This document shows positions 1 to 6,756 of a stretch of DNA of 17,614 bases, one piece after another. Each line of letters opens with the position of its first letter. The first letter of the stretch is position 1. The translations under genes and the position numbers were made by a program. The notes below the pieces were generated by a model that was not told where the DNA came from, did no database searches, and worked only from the letters and a program-made list of their open reading frames with translations. This DNA is from Prevotellaceae bacterium UBA2738 (lineage in GTDB: Bacteria; Bacteroidota; Bacteroidia; Bacteroidales; Bacteroidaceae), in the NCBI GenBank assembly GCA_002353585.1, contig DEJW01000014.1, positions 1 through 17,614 of the forward strand, given 5' to 3'.

Positions 1-99
1 TCGACTCCCGTACCCACTACAAAGTGACGAAGAAAACAGGGCGATGTTCAATAAGGTTGAGCGTCGCCTATTTTGTTTAACCAGAAAGGCGAAAAAGAT
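1..99 (+). other. Left edge, possible 3' end of an upstream gene
   Basis: Two frames are open from the left edge. One runs to a TAA at 78-80. The other runs to a TAA at 104-106 and would overlap the glucosaminidase start by 7 nt. The second has the more protein-like composition, rich in Asp, Glu, Lys and Arg. I recognise no family in either, and the fragment is too short to decide which, if any, is the tail of a real gene. No promoter motif is visible here, so the glucosaminidase may be transcribed from further upstream. Confidence 0.25.
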
Positions 100-1014
100 A
101 TGTTAAGACGTTTGTTTGCCATTTTTGTCTGTCTCTCTGCTTGCATCGTGGGCTTTGCCCAGATGAAGTGGAACTCGGCTTATCAGGCATACATAGACCA
201 ATATAAGGATCTCGCCATAGAGCAGATGATAGAGCACAACATTCCTGCCTCTATCACGCTGGCTCAGGGACTGCTGGAGAGTGGTGCAGGCAGAAGCACT
301 ATGGCCACTCAGGGCAACAACCACTTTGGCATAAAGTGTCATAATGAGTGGACTGGTCCCACGATGTATAAGGATGACGATGCAGCAAACGAGTGTTTCA
401 GGGTTTACAAGCATGCCAGAGAGAGTTATGAAGACCACAGCAAGTTCCTGAAACGTCCCAGATACAGCTCGCTTTTCACTTATCAGCGTACGGACTACAA
501 ATCATGGGCTTACGGACTGAAGAGGTGTGGCTATGCTACCAACCCTGCTTATGCCCAGCAGCTGATAGGCATTATCGAACTCTACAACCTGCACCAGTAT
601 GACAGGGCTACGAGATATGATAAGTACATAGCCAACCATGTGGGTTCGAACGTTAGCAGAGGCACGATAGGTCACCAGATATTCTACTTCAACGACAATT
701 ATTATATCAAGGTGAAGCGAGGCGACACGTTTAAGAGTATTGGTAAGGAACTGGACGTAAGTTACAGGAAATTAGCCAAATATAACGAGCGAGATAAGCG
801 TGACGTATTGCATGAGGGAGAGATAATCTACCTGATGAAGAAGAAGACCAAGGCACCTAAGGAATATAAGTACAGACCCCACGTAGTGAAGGCTGGCGAG
901 AGTATGTATGACATAGCCCAGATGTATGGCATCAGACTGAAAAACCTATATAAGCGAAACGGGCTGTCACCAGACTTCGTACCCAAGGTGGGTGATGTGC
1001 TGAGATTACGATAA
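100..1014 (+). CDS. Secreted GH73 glucosaminidase with two C-terminal LysM domains
   Basis: This is a 304-aa peptidoglycan hydrolase, probably an endo-beta-N-acetylglucosaminidase acting on glycan strands in the periplasm or outside the cell. Residues 1-20 form a signal peptide (basic MLRR, hydrophobic core, cleavage near GFA-Q). The glucosaminidase domain covers about residues 28-165. It holds the motif AQGLLESG with E60 as the expected catalytic Glu, followed by NNHFGIKC. Two LysM peptidoglycan-binding domains follow at about 202-246 and 261-304. I chose ATG 100 because it begins the signal peptide directly; an in-frame TTG at 73 would add nine polar residues in front of it. The stop TAA at 1012-1014 is the first part of a 12-nt tandem repeat. 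The domain assignment is secure; the substrate is inferred from the family. A role in cell separation or wall turnover is likely but is not shown by the neighbours. Confidence 0.93.
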   Translation: MLRRLFAIFVCLSACIVGFAQMKWNSAYQAYIDQYKDLAIEQMIEHNIPASITLAQGLLESGAGRSTMATQGNNHFGIKCHNEWTGPTMYKDDDAANECFRVYKHARESYEDHSKFLKRPRYSSLFTYQRTDYKSWAYGLKRCGYATNPAYAQQLIGIIELYNLHQYDRATRYDKYIANHVGSNVSRGTIGHQIFYFNDNYYIKVKRGDTFKSIGKELDVSYRKLAKYNERDKRDVLHEGEIIYLMKKKTKAPKEYKYRPHVVKAGESMYDIAQMYGIRLKNLYKRNGLSPDFVPKVGDVLRLR

Positions 1015-1060
1015 CGGGAACGTTAACGGGAACTTTTAAACTCTTGAACTTTTGAACTCA
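1012..1060 (+). repeat. Tandem repeats spanning the glucosaminidase stop and the ROK start
   Basis: Two copies of a 12-nt unit, AACGGGAACGTT and AACGGGAACTTT (1013-1036), begin inside the stop codon TAA. They are followed by TTGAAC-type units up to about 1060. The second block contains the TTG used as the start of the ROK kinase. The stretch is not coding for the first gene and has no hairpin with a T-tract, so it does not look like a terminator. Confidence 0.75.
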
Positions 1061-1972
1061 AAAAAATATAACATAGGACTGGACTTGGGAGGCACCAACA
1101 GCGTCTTCGGCATAGTGGATGCTGAGGGCAAGATAGTGTGCAAGACCTCGATAAAGACGCAGGACTACGCTTCAGCAGAAGATTTTGTGGAGGCAGCTGT
1201 GAATGCCCTTGCTATTATTATAAATAAGGTGGGAGGCATAGAGACCATAAAATCGATGGGCATAGGAGCACCAAACGGCAACATCATAACGGGTTGCATA
1301 GAGTTTGCACCCAACATAGCATGGGCTCATGAGGGCAAGGTGCCACTGGTGAAGATGTTTGAAGAGAGACTCGGCATACCTGTCGCCATGACCAACGACG
1401 CCAACGCAGCAGCAGTGGGCGAGAAGGCTTTCGGAGTGGCTAAGAACATGAACGACTTCATAGTGATAACCCTTGGCACAGGAGTGGGCTCAGGCATATT
1501 CTGCAACGGCAAACTGGTGTATGGTGCCGACGGCAACGCTGGCGAACTGGGACACCTCACCATAAGACGAGGAGGCAGACTCTGCGGATGTGGCAAAAAG
1601 GGTTGTCTGGAGGCATACTGCTCAGCCACAGGCATAGCCCGTTCGGCAAAGGAAAAGATGCATAAAGACTTCACCTCATACGAGGTGGCTCAGGCAGCAG
1701 AGAAGGGTGATGCCACAGCAAGAGAGATATACGAAGAGACGGGCAGAATGCTGGGCGAGGCTTGTGCTGAGATGATGCTCTTCTCTTCGCCAGAAGCCTT
1801 CATCTTCTTTGGAGGATTGGCAAATGCAGGCGAACTGCTCTTTGCCCCAATAAGAGAAGCATTCGAAGAAAACGTGATGCCTTGTTTCAAGGGTAAAGCG
1901 AAATTCCTGAAATCAGCCCTCCAAGGTGGAGATGCAGCGATTTTGGGAGCAGCGAGGTTAGTTGATAATTGA
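1052..1972 (+). CDS. ROK-family sugar kinase (glucokinase-like)
   Basis: This 306-aa cytoplasmic enzyme should phosphorylate a hexose such as glucose with ATP. The N-terminal phosphate-binding motif is GLDLGGTN (residues 9-16). The catalytic Asp is D116 in the motif NDANAA. GTGVGSG lies at 142-148. The ROK zinc site is complete, with H168 in ELGHL and C178, C180 and C185 in the CGCGKKGCLE segment. A GGDAAILGAA motif closes the protein. The start is unusual: TTG at 1052 is the only standard start upstream of the essential N-terminal motif, because an in-frame TAA lies at 1037. The last residues (VDN) and the TGA stop lie in a heptamer repeat. Glucose is the commonest substrate for this type in Bacteroidetes, but N-acetylglucosamine or another sugar cannot be excluded. 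The gene follows a cell-wall glucosaminidase on the same strand, which would fit amino-sugar recycling but does not prove it. Confidence 0.9.
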   Translation: MNSKKYNIGLDLGGTNSVFGIVDAEGKIVCKTSIKTQDYASAEDFVEAAVNALAIIINKVGGIETIKSMGIGAPNGNIITGCIEFAPNIAWAHEGKVPLVKMFEERLGIPVAMTNDANAAAVGEKAFGVAKNMNDFIVITLGTGVGSGIFCNGKLVYGADGNAGELGHLTIRRGGRLCGCGKKGCLEAYCSATGIARSAKEKMHKDFTSYEVAQAAEKGDATAREIYEETGRMLGEACAEMMLFSSPEAFIFFGGLANAGELLFAPIREAFEENVMPCFKGKAKFLKSALQGGDAAILGAARLVDN

Positions 1973-2003
1973 CAATTGACAATTGATAATTGAAAATTGA
2001 AAA
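1962..2003 (+). repeat. Six tandem 7-nt repeats (TTGAYAA type) over the ROK stop codon
   Basis: The six units are TTGATAA, TTGACAA, TTGACAA, TTGATAA, TTGAAAA and TTGAAAA, directly head to tail. The first unit lies inside the coding sequence and the stop TGA falls in the second. The remaining spacer to TsaC (2004-2087) contains another CCCGTTAACG stretch and a GAGCAAAGCGAG segment, which resemble pieces of the repeats found elsewhere in the window. No terminator is seen. Confidence 0.85.
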
Positions 2004-2087
2004 AGTTCTCGTTAAGGTTCTTGCGCTCCAGTTGGTGCTCAGGCGCTTCGCGGAACCCGTTAACGTACGAGCAAAGCGAGTAGAAAA

Positions 2088-2654
2088 ATGGATTATTCAG
2101 AAGACATAAAAGCAGCAGTTGAGGTGATGAAGAAGGGTGGGGTGATACTCTACCCAACAGATACCGTGTGGGGCATAGGATGCGATGCCACGAATGCTGA
2201 GGCTGTTGCCAGGATTTACAAGATAAAGCAGAGAGAAGAGTCAAAGGCGATGATTTGTCTGGTGGACTCAGAAAACAGAATACAGAGATACGTGAGGGAT
2301 GTGCCTGAGGTAGCCTGGGACGTGATGACCCTCGCCACCAAACCCACTACAGTGATACTCGACGGAGCGGACGGTCTGGCGCCCAACCTCATAGCTGAGG
2401 ATGGCAGCATAGCCATAAGAATAACCAAAGAGGAATTCTCTAACCAGCTCTGCTACAGAATGCAACGTCCGATAGTCTCTACAAGTGCCAACATAAGCGG
2501 CAAACCAGCGGCACAGAACTATCGCGACATAGACGAAGAAATACTCAATGCGGTAGATTACGTTTGTAAGTCGAGACGCAACGAGCATAAGCCCCACCAG
2601 CCCTCGTCTATCATCAGACTGAGAAAGGATGGGGAAGTGACGATAATAAGATAG
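2088..2654 (+). CDS. L-threonylcarbamoyladenylate synthase (TsaC/Sua5/YrdC family)
   Basis: This 188-aa cytoplasmic protein uses threonine, bicarbonate and ATP to make threonylcarbamoyl-AMP. That is the activated intermediate for the t6A37 modification of ANN-decoding tRNAs. The YrdC fold is recognisable from the ILYPTDTVWGIGCDA motif near residues 20-34, KIKQREESK near 45-53 with the conserved Lys/Arg, and STSANISG near 130. The length matches the short TsaC form, with no C-terminal Sua5 domain. The ATG at 2088 is preceded by an A-rich stretch but no Shine-Dalgarno sequence. The genes before and after are on the same strand, and together with fmt downstream this gives the stretch two functions in translation. 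The stop codon TAG (2652-2654) is the beginning of an 8-nt tandem repeat. The symbol is usually tsaC, ywlC or sua5; I leave it blank because usage varies in this phylum. Confidence 0.93.
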   Translation: MDYSEDIKAAVEVMKKGGVILYPTDTVWGIGCDATNAEAVARIYKIKQREESKAMICLVDSENRIQRYVRDVPEVAWDVMTLATKPTTVILDGADGLAPNLIAEDGSIAIRITKEEFSNQLCYRMQRPIVSTSANISGKPAAQNYRDIDEEILNAVDYVCKSRRNEHKPHQPSSIIRLRKDGEVTIIR

Positions 2655-2692
2655 TTCAAGAGTTCAAAAGCTCAAAAGTTCAAGAGTTCAAA
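2653..2692 (+). repeat. Five tandem 8-nt repeats (AGTTCAAR) starting in the TsaC stop codon
   Basis: The units are AGTTCAAG, AGTTCAAA, AGCTCAAA, AGTTCAAG and AGTTCAAA. The first two bases of the first unit are the last two of the TAG stop. The start codon proposed for the ClC gene lies four bases after the last unit. Confidence 0.85.
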
Positions 2693-2695
2693 GGA

Positions 2696-4519
2696 TTGGT
2701 ATTAGAAAAGTACATAAGGTTAGCTAAGCGCATGTTAAACTCAGGATGGTTTGAAGATGTGCTGACCTGGCGCAAGAAACACCTGTCTGACAGGCAGTTT
2801 ACACTTGTGCTCGCCTTCCTTGTGGGCATTTTTGCCGCCCTTGCCGCCTTTGTGCTTCACGGACTAATTCACGTAATACAGCACCTACTAACGCAAGAGA
2901 TGGAGCTCACCAGTTTCAACTGGCTGTTCCTCATTCTGCCTGTGGTGGGTATATGGCTTACGATGCTCTTCGTGCGCTATGTGGTGAGAGATAATATCTC
3001 GCACGGAATAACCAGAATCCTCTATGCCATAAGTTCCAAGAAAAGCCGACTGGCTGGGCACAACTGCTGGTCGTCAGTGGTGGCTTCGGCTATCACTATA
3101 GGCTTTGGTGGTTCGGTGGGTGCTGAGGCTCCTATCGTACTCACGGGTTCGGCGATAGCCAGTAACCTGGGACAGAAGTTCCGCATGAACAACAAGACGC
3201 TCATGTTGCTCGTGGGATGTGGTGCAGCAGCTGCCATAGCTGGCATCTTTAAGGCGCCGATAGCAGGATTGGTGTTCACCATCGAGGTGCTGATGATAGA
3301 CCTCACCATGGCGAGCATTTCGCCTATACTCATAGCCAGCGTTACGGCAACCTGTTTCACCTATGTTTTGGTGGGCGACAGCCAGTTGTTTACCTTCCAC
3401 ACCCTGCATCCGTGGGTGGTGGGGAGAGTGCCAGCCAACATCGCTCTGGGAGTGTTCTGCGGACTCGTTTCGCTCTACTTCATCCGTATGATGAACGCCT
3501 GCGAGGGAATGTTTGCCAAGATGCAAAGCCGCTACGCCAAACTTGCTGTGGGAGGTCTGATACTCAGTACGCTTATCTTCCTTTTCCCATCCCTTTATGG
3601 TGAGGGCTACACCTCTATAAATATATTGCTTGATGGTTCGCCAGATGCCGACTGGAACAAACTGATGGAGAAATCCATGTTCTACGGCAAGGGCGAGATG
3701 ATACTGCTGATATATGTGGGTTGTGTAATACTGACCAAATGTTTCGCTACGGCGAGCACCAACGGTGGTGGTGGATGTGGTGGTACCTTCGCTCCTTCAC
3801 TCTTTATCGGTGCCTTTGCAGGTTTCCTGTTCTCAAGGTTGTGGAACATGTATAGCGGAGGAGTATATTTCCCAGAAGAGAATGCCGCTCTGCTCGGAAT
3901 GGCAGGTGTGATGTCGGGCGTGATGCATGCCCCTCTTACGGGTGTGTTCCTCATTGCCGAACTGACGGCGGGCTACGACCTCTTCATGCCTCTGATGATT
4001 GTGAGCGTGTGTGCCTATCTCACCATCCTCGCCTTCGAGCCTCACAGCATATATGGTATGCGACTGGCTCGACAAGGCAAACTCATCACCCACCATACGG
4101 ATAAGAGTGTGCTGACCCTTATGACGCTCGAATCGGTGATAGACAAGAATTTCACCCCTGTGGATAAGGATATGGAACTCGTTCAGCTGGTTCATGCCCT
4201 GAGCAATAGCCATTCAGACGTTCTTCCTGTGCTCGACCCAGCAGGCAACATACTCGGCGAGGTAAACCTGCAGAAGATTCGTCATATCGTGTTCCGCACA
4301 GAACTCTACCATCGCTTCAAGGTGGGACAACTGATGGAGCCTGTACGCACAACGGTAAGGCTGGGCGACCCTATGGAGGACGTTATGGCGGCATTCGAGA
4401 AGAATAATGTGCAGCATATTCCTGTGCTTGATAAGGACGGACACTTGTTTGGCTACATATCTAAAGCCCACCTCTACAGCCAGTATAGGCAGATGGTGGC
4501 TGACATGAGTAATGATTAG
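2696..4519 (+). CDS. ClC-family chloride channel/transporter with C-terminal CBS pair
   Basis: This 607-aa inner-membrane protein has about ten hydrophobic segments between residues 35 and 450, then a cytoplasmic CBS-domain pair at about 465-600. ClC landmarks are visible. NISHGITRIL (about 100-109) lies where the first selectivity-filter segment is expected. GAEAP (142-146) has E144 at the gating-glutamate position. GGTFAPSLFIGA is the later GGxFxPxL segment. The second motif is GAEAP rather than the usual GREGP/GKEGP. The family moves chloride either as a channel or in exchange for protons; which one cannot be read from the sequence. CBS domains commonly sense adenine nucleotides. The start is uncertain: TTG 2696 keeps the longest reading, while ATG 2732 gives a 595-aa form without the first 12 residues and is also reasonable. 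The gene ends 9 nt before fmt, so the two are probably co-transcribed. Confidence 0.92.
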   Translation: MVLEKYIRLAKRMLNSGWFEDVLTWRKKHLSDRQFTLVLAFLVGIFAALAAFVLHGLIHVIQHLLTQEMELTSFNWLFLILPVVGIWLTMLFVRYVVRDNISHGITRILYAISSKKSRLAGHNCWSSVVASAITIGFGGSVGAEAPIVLTGSAIASNLGQKFRMNNKTLMLLVGCGAAAAIAGIFKAPIAGLVFTIEVLMIDLTMASISPILIASVTATCFTYVLVGDSQLFTFHTLHPWVVGRVPANIALGVFCGLVSLYFIRMMNACEGMFAKMQSRYAKLAVGGLILSTLIFLFPSLYGEGYTSINILLDGSPDADWNKLMEKSMFYGKGEMILLIYVGCVILTKCFATASTNGGGGCGGTFAPSLFIGAFAGFLFSRLWNMYSGGVYFPEENAALLGMAGVMSGVMHAPLTGVFLIAELTAGYDLFMPLMIVSVCAYLTILAFEPHSIYGMRLARQGKLITHHTDKSVLTLMTLESVIDKNFTPVDKDMELVQLVHALSNSHSDVLPVLDPAGNILGEVNLQKIRHIVFRTELYHRFKVGQLMEPVRTTVRLGDPMEDVMAAFEKNNVQHIPVLDKDGHLFGYISKAHLYSQYRQMVADMSND

Positions 4520-4528
4520 TTAATAGTT

Positions 4529-5509
4529 ATGAAGAAAGAAGACTTGAGAATAGTGTTTATGGGTACTCCTGAGTTTGCAGTAGGCACCTTGCAGGCTCTC
4601 GTTGAGGGAGGATATAACGTGGTGGCAGTAGTTACCCAGCCCGATAAACCCTTTGGCAGACATGCTTCAGTATTGCGTGCGCCAGAGGTGAAGGTGTATG
4701 CACAGGAGCACAATATACCCGTTCTTCAGCCTGAGAAGATGAAAGACCCCGACTTCGTGGAGCAGCTTCGTTCATATAACGCCGACCTGCAGGTGGTGGT
4801 GGCTTTCCGCATGCTGCCTGAGGTGGTGTGGGCTATGCCTCGTTTCGGCACTTTCAACGTTCATGCCGCCCTCTTGCCACAATATCGTGGAGCAGCACCT
4901 ATCAACTGGGCTATCATAAACGGCGAGACCACAACGGGCGTGACCACATTCTTCCTTGATCACGACATAGACACAGGTCGCATCATTATGCAAAAGCCTT
5001 TTCCCATACCTCAGGATGCTGACGTGGAGTATGTCTATGACGGACTGATGGCACTTGGCGCTCAGGCTGCCCTTGAGACGGTTGACAAGATAATAGCTAC
5101 TGACGGGGTGATGGAGAGTTTGCCACAAGAGGATATGATAAGGGTGGGCGAGGAACTCAAGAGTGCGCCCAAGATATTCAAGGAAACCTGCGAGATAGAC
5201 TGGACCAAGACGGCAAAGCAAACCCACGACTTCGTTCGCGGACTGTCGCCTGTACCTGGTTCTCATGGCAAGATTCTTTTGCCTAACGGCTCAGAGATGG
5301 AGGTGAAGATATACAAAACTGCTATGACAGAGGCAAAGGTAGCAGACATAGCACCCGAAATGGCTGAGGCAATCAAACCTGGTGTGGTGGTAAGAGATAA
5401 GAAGCACCTTTATGTGGCGTGTGGCGATGCTCTGCTTGAGGTGCTGTCCTTACAGCCCAACGGCAAGAAACGTATGGATGCCGTTTCCTTCCTTAACGGC
5501 TTGCATTGA
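4529..5509 (+). CDS. fmt: Methionyl-tRNA formyltransferase
   Basis: This 326-aa cytoplasmic enzyme transfers a formyl group from 10-formyltetrahydrofolate to methionyl-tRNA(fMet), which licenses it for initiation. The N-terminal formyltransferase domain begins with IVFMGTPEFA. The catalytic triad N110, H112 and D148 is present, and H112 is followed by the LLPQYRGAAPINWAI loop that binds folate and substrate. The C-terminal tRNA-binding domain starts near residue 210. Length and motif positions match the Escherichia coli enzyme closely. The ATG lies 9 nt after the ClC stop. The partner gene def (peptide deformylase) is not in this window. No convincing terminator follows, although an ATTGA/TCAAT inverted repeat overlaps the stop. 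Confidence 0.97.
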   Translation: MKKEDLRIVFMGTPEFAVGTLQALVEGGYNVVAVVTQPDKPFGRHASVLRAPEVKVYAQEHNIPVLQPEKMKDPDFVEQLRSYNADLQVVVAFRMLPEVVWAMPRFGTFNVHAALLPQYRGAAPINWAIINGETTTGVTTFFLDHDIDTGRIIMQKPFPIPQDADVEYVYDGLMALGAQAALETVDKIIATDGVMESLPQEDMIRVGEELKSAPKIFKETCEIDWTKTAKQTHDFVRGLSPVPGSHGKILLPNGSEMEVKIYKTAMTEAKVADIAPEMAEAIKPGVVVRDKKHLYVACGDALLEVLSLQPNGKKRMDAVSFLNGLH

Positions 5510-5561
5510 TATTTGTCAATTGAAAGTGAGCTAATAAGTTAATAAACGCTAAAAACAAGAA

Positions 5562-5596
5562 AACTTTCAACTTTCAACTTTCAACTTTCAACTTTT
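5562..5596 (+). repeat. Tandem 7-nt repeat (AACTTTC) upstream of the tRNA promoter
   Basis: Four perfect AACTTTC units and one AACTTTT unit run head to tail. They reach into the promoter region, and the expected -33 box (TTTC at 5579-5582) is formed by a repeat unit. A change in copy number could therefore alter the sequence upstream of the promoter without touching the -7 box. Confidence 0.85.
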
Positions 5597-5609
5597 ATTA
5601 CTACCTTTG
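5579..5609 (+). promoter_or_regulatory. Promoter of the tRNA cluster
   Basis: The Bacteroidetes -7 box is perfect: TACCTTTG at 5602-5609. It lies 19 nt after TTTC (5579-5582), one mismatch from the -33 consensus TTTG. Transcription should begin about 5615-5620, roughly 55-60 nt before the first tRNA. The run TACCTTTGCACTCGC is identical to the one in the putative rRNA promoter near 17498. Confidence 0.75.
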
Positions 5610-5674
5610 CACTCGCATTTAGAGAAATGCACTTTTTTAATGCTTTTTCATAAGACATTAGAAAGGTTTGTAAT

Positions 5675-5747
5675 GCGGAAATAGCTCAGTTGGTAGAGCA
5701 CAACCTTGCCAAGGTTGGGGTCGCGGGTTCGAGTCTCGTTTTCCGCT
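5675..5747 (+). tRNA. tRNA-Gly (GCC), first copy
   Basis: The cloverleaf folds by hand. The acceptor stem is GCGGAAA with TTTCCGC, the D stem GCTC/GAGC, the anticodon stem CAACC/GGTTG with loop TTGCCAA (anticodon GCC), and the T stem GCGGG/CTCGT with a normal T loop TTCGAGT. The discriminator base is T. CCA is not encoded; a run of T follows directly. It is the first gene of a four-tRNA transcript. Confidence 0.96.
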
Positions 5748-5758
5748 CCTTTTTTTTT

Positions 5759-5840
5759 GCCCAGATGGCGGAATTGGTAGACGCGTGCGTTTCAGGTGCG
5801 CATGCCGCGAGGTGTGCAGGTTCGAGTCCTGTTCTGGGCA
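5759..5840 (+). tRNA. tRNA-Leu (CAG)
   Basis: The acceptor stem is GCCCAGA with TCTGGGC, and the anticodon stem TGCGT/GCGCA carries loop TTCAGGT with anticodon CAG. A long type II variable arm (TGCCGCGAGGTGT), as expected for leucine, precedes the T stem GCAGG/CCTGT with loop TTCGAGT. The discriminator is A, the leucine identity base. CCA is not encoded. It lies 11 nt after the first glycine tRNA. Confidence 0.95.
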
Positions 5841-5888
5841 CAAAGGTTTTTACCCCCACTGTTACTTCTTGAATAGTAAAACGAAGTC

Positions 5889-5972
5889 GGAGAGGTGGCG
5901 GAATTGGTAGACGCGCTACTTTGAGGGGGTAGTGTCAATTGCGACGTGGGAGTTCGAGTCTCCTCCTCTTCA
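5889..5972 (+). tRNA. tRNA-Leu (GAG)
   Basis: The acceptor stem GGAGAGG pairs with CCTCTTC, with one G-U pair. The anticodon stem CTACT/GGTAG holds loop TTGAGGG, giving anticodon GAG. The variable arm is long and the T stem is GGGAG/CTCCT with loop TTCGAGT. The discriminator is A. CCA is not encoded. Together with the preceding gene it provides two of the leucine isoacceptors. Confidence 0.94.
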
Positions 5973-6021
5973 CTTTATTTTGCTGGATTTGCTCAGTATG
6001 TTTGCTGAGTCATTTCCACTT

Positions 6022-6094
6022 GCGGAAATAGCTCAGTTGGTAGAGCACAACCTTGCCAAGGTTGGGGTCGCGGGTCCGAGTCCCGTTTTCCGCT
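6022..6094 (+). tRNA. tRNA-Gly (GCC), second copy with altered T loop
   Basis: It is identical to the first glycine tRNA except for two T-to-C changes in the T arm. The T loop reads TCCGAGT instead of TTCGAGT, so the nearly invariant U55 is C. The stem reads CCCGT instead of CTCGT, which turns a G-U into a G-C pair. All other stems and the GCC anticodon are intact, as are the D-loop GG bases. It is therefore probably expressed but may fold or be modified differently. CCA is not encoded. Confidence 0.92.
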
Positions 6095-6119
6095 CTACTA
6101 ATGTTCCGCATTCGTTTAC

Positions 6120-6151
6120 AGAGCAGTGCTTACTGCTCTATTTTTGTTTTT
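6120..6151 (+). terminator. Intrinsic terminator of the tRNA cluster
   Basis: A perfect 8-bp stem AGAGCAGT/ACTGCTCT with loop GCTT is followed by ATTTTTGTTTTT. It lies 25 nt after the last tRNA and is the clearest intrinsic terminator in the window. Confidence 0.9.
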
Positions 6152-6213
6152 ACGCAATACGTTTTTACTACTAAACGATTTTCTTTTTCTAAAAAGATTA
6201 ACTACAAGCTTAT

Positions 6214-6756
6214 ATGAATTACTATCTTCGTTACTTTGATGACGAAACCCTGGTTCACAACATTAATGACGCAATAGGTTTTCTTGCGTCTATTTCTGAG
6301 ATTGACATGACTCCAGAACTGGAGGCTGACATACGTGAATACGCCGAGAGCGATGTGCTCTTTCCCAAGAGATATAAGGTTCGTCCGCGCGTGTACTTTA
6401 TCATAATTAAGACCGAGGCAGCCACCATGCAGGACTTCAAGGATAAGAAGGCTCTGCGCCGTGATATCGCTCCGATAGCTAAGATGCCAGATCAGACTCG
6501 TCTGATGGAGGTAAGGCGCGGATGGTATGAAGGACATTTTGACTTTAAGCGCGTTGTGGTGAACCATCTGGGTAAATGCGAATATCGTGATACTACCTTT
6601 GTGGCACAATGTATAGCCGACTCTCCCATGGATTGCTACAACCGCATAGTGGAGCATCTGAAGGGTAGGGTGGATGAGCGCTCTCAGTTCCCTTCAGCTA
6701 AGGGTAAGAATTTTAATTATAAATTCCTCGGACTGGAGAAACCTGCTGAGGCATAG
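6214..6756 (+). CDS. Conserved-looking protein of unknown function (180 aa)
   Basis: I do not recognise a named family. The protein is 180 aa, has no signal peptide and no membrane segment, and looks cytoplasmic. The N-terminal part (about 1-60) is acidic. The middle is mixed, with RYKVRPRVYFIIIK near 53-66 forming a likely beta-strand region and a basic stretch DFKDKKALRRDIAP after it. The C-terminal part ends in FNYKFLGLEKPAEA. Coding character is good: the codon use matches its neighbours and the ATG at 6214 is well placed 63 nt after the tRNA terminator. It is followed on the same strand by ssb after a 76-nt spacer with hairpin repeats. The stop TAG begins the sequence TAGTTCAAGAG, also seen at the TsaC stop. 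Nearness to ssb could suggest a nucleic-acid role, but nothing in the sequence shows this. Confidence 0.8.
   Translation: MNYYLRYFDDETLVHNINDAIGFLASISEIDMTPELEADIREYAESDVLFPKRYKVRPRVYFIIIKTEAATMQDFKDKKALRRDIAPIAKMPDQTRLMEVRRGWYEGHFDFKRVVVNHLGKCEYRDTTFVAQCIADSPMDCYNRIVEHLKGRVDERSQFPSAKGKNFNYKFLGLEKPAEA

Noticed and set aside
1690..2244. Minus-strand 184-aa open frame
   Set aside because: It runs across the ROK end, the repeats and the TsaC start, is rich in Ser and Pro, and has no recognisable motif, while both plus-strand genes are certain.
1962..2692. CRISPR array
   Set aside because: The repeats are 7-8 nt and contiguous, with no spacers and no cas genes.
5510..5540. Terminator after fmt
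   Set aside because: Only a 5-bp ATTGA/TCAAT inverted repeat is present and no T-tract follows.
5658..6174. Short open reading frames across the tRNA cluster on both strands
   Set aside because: They are translations of the tRNA genes themselves; the repeated peptide comes from the two glycine tRNAs.
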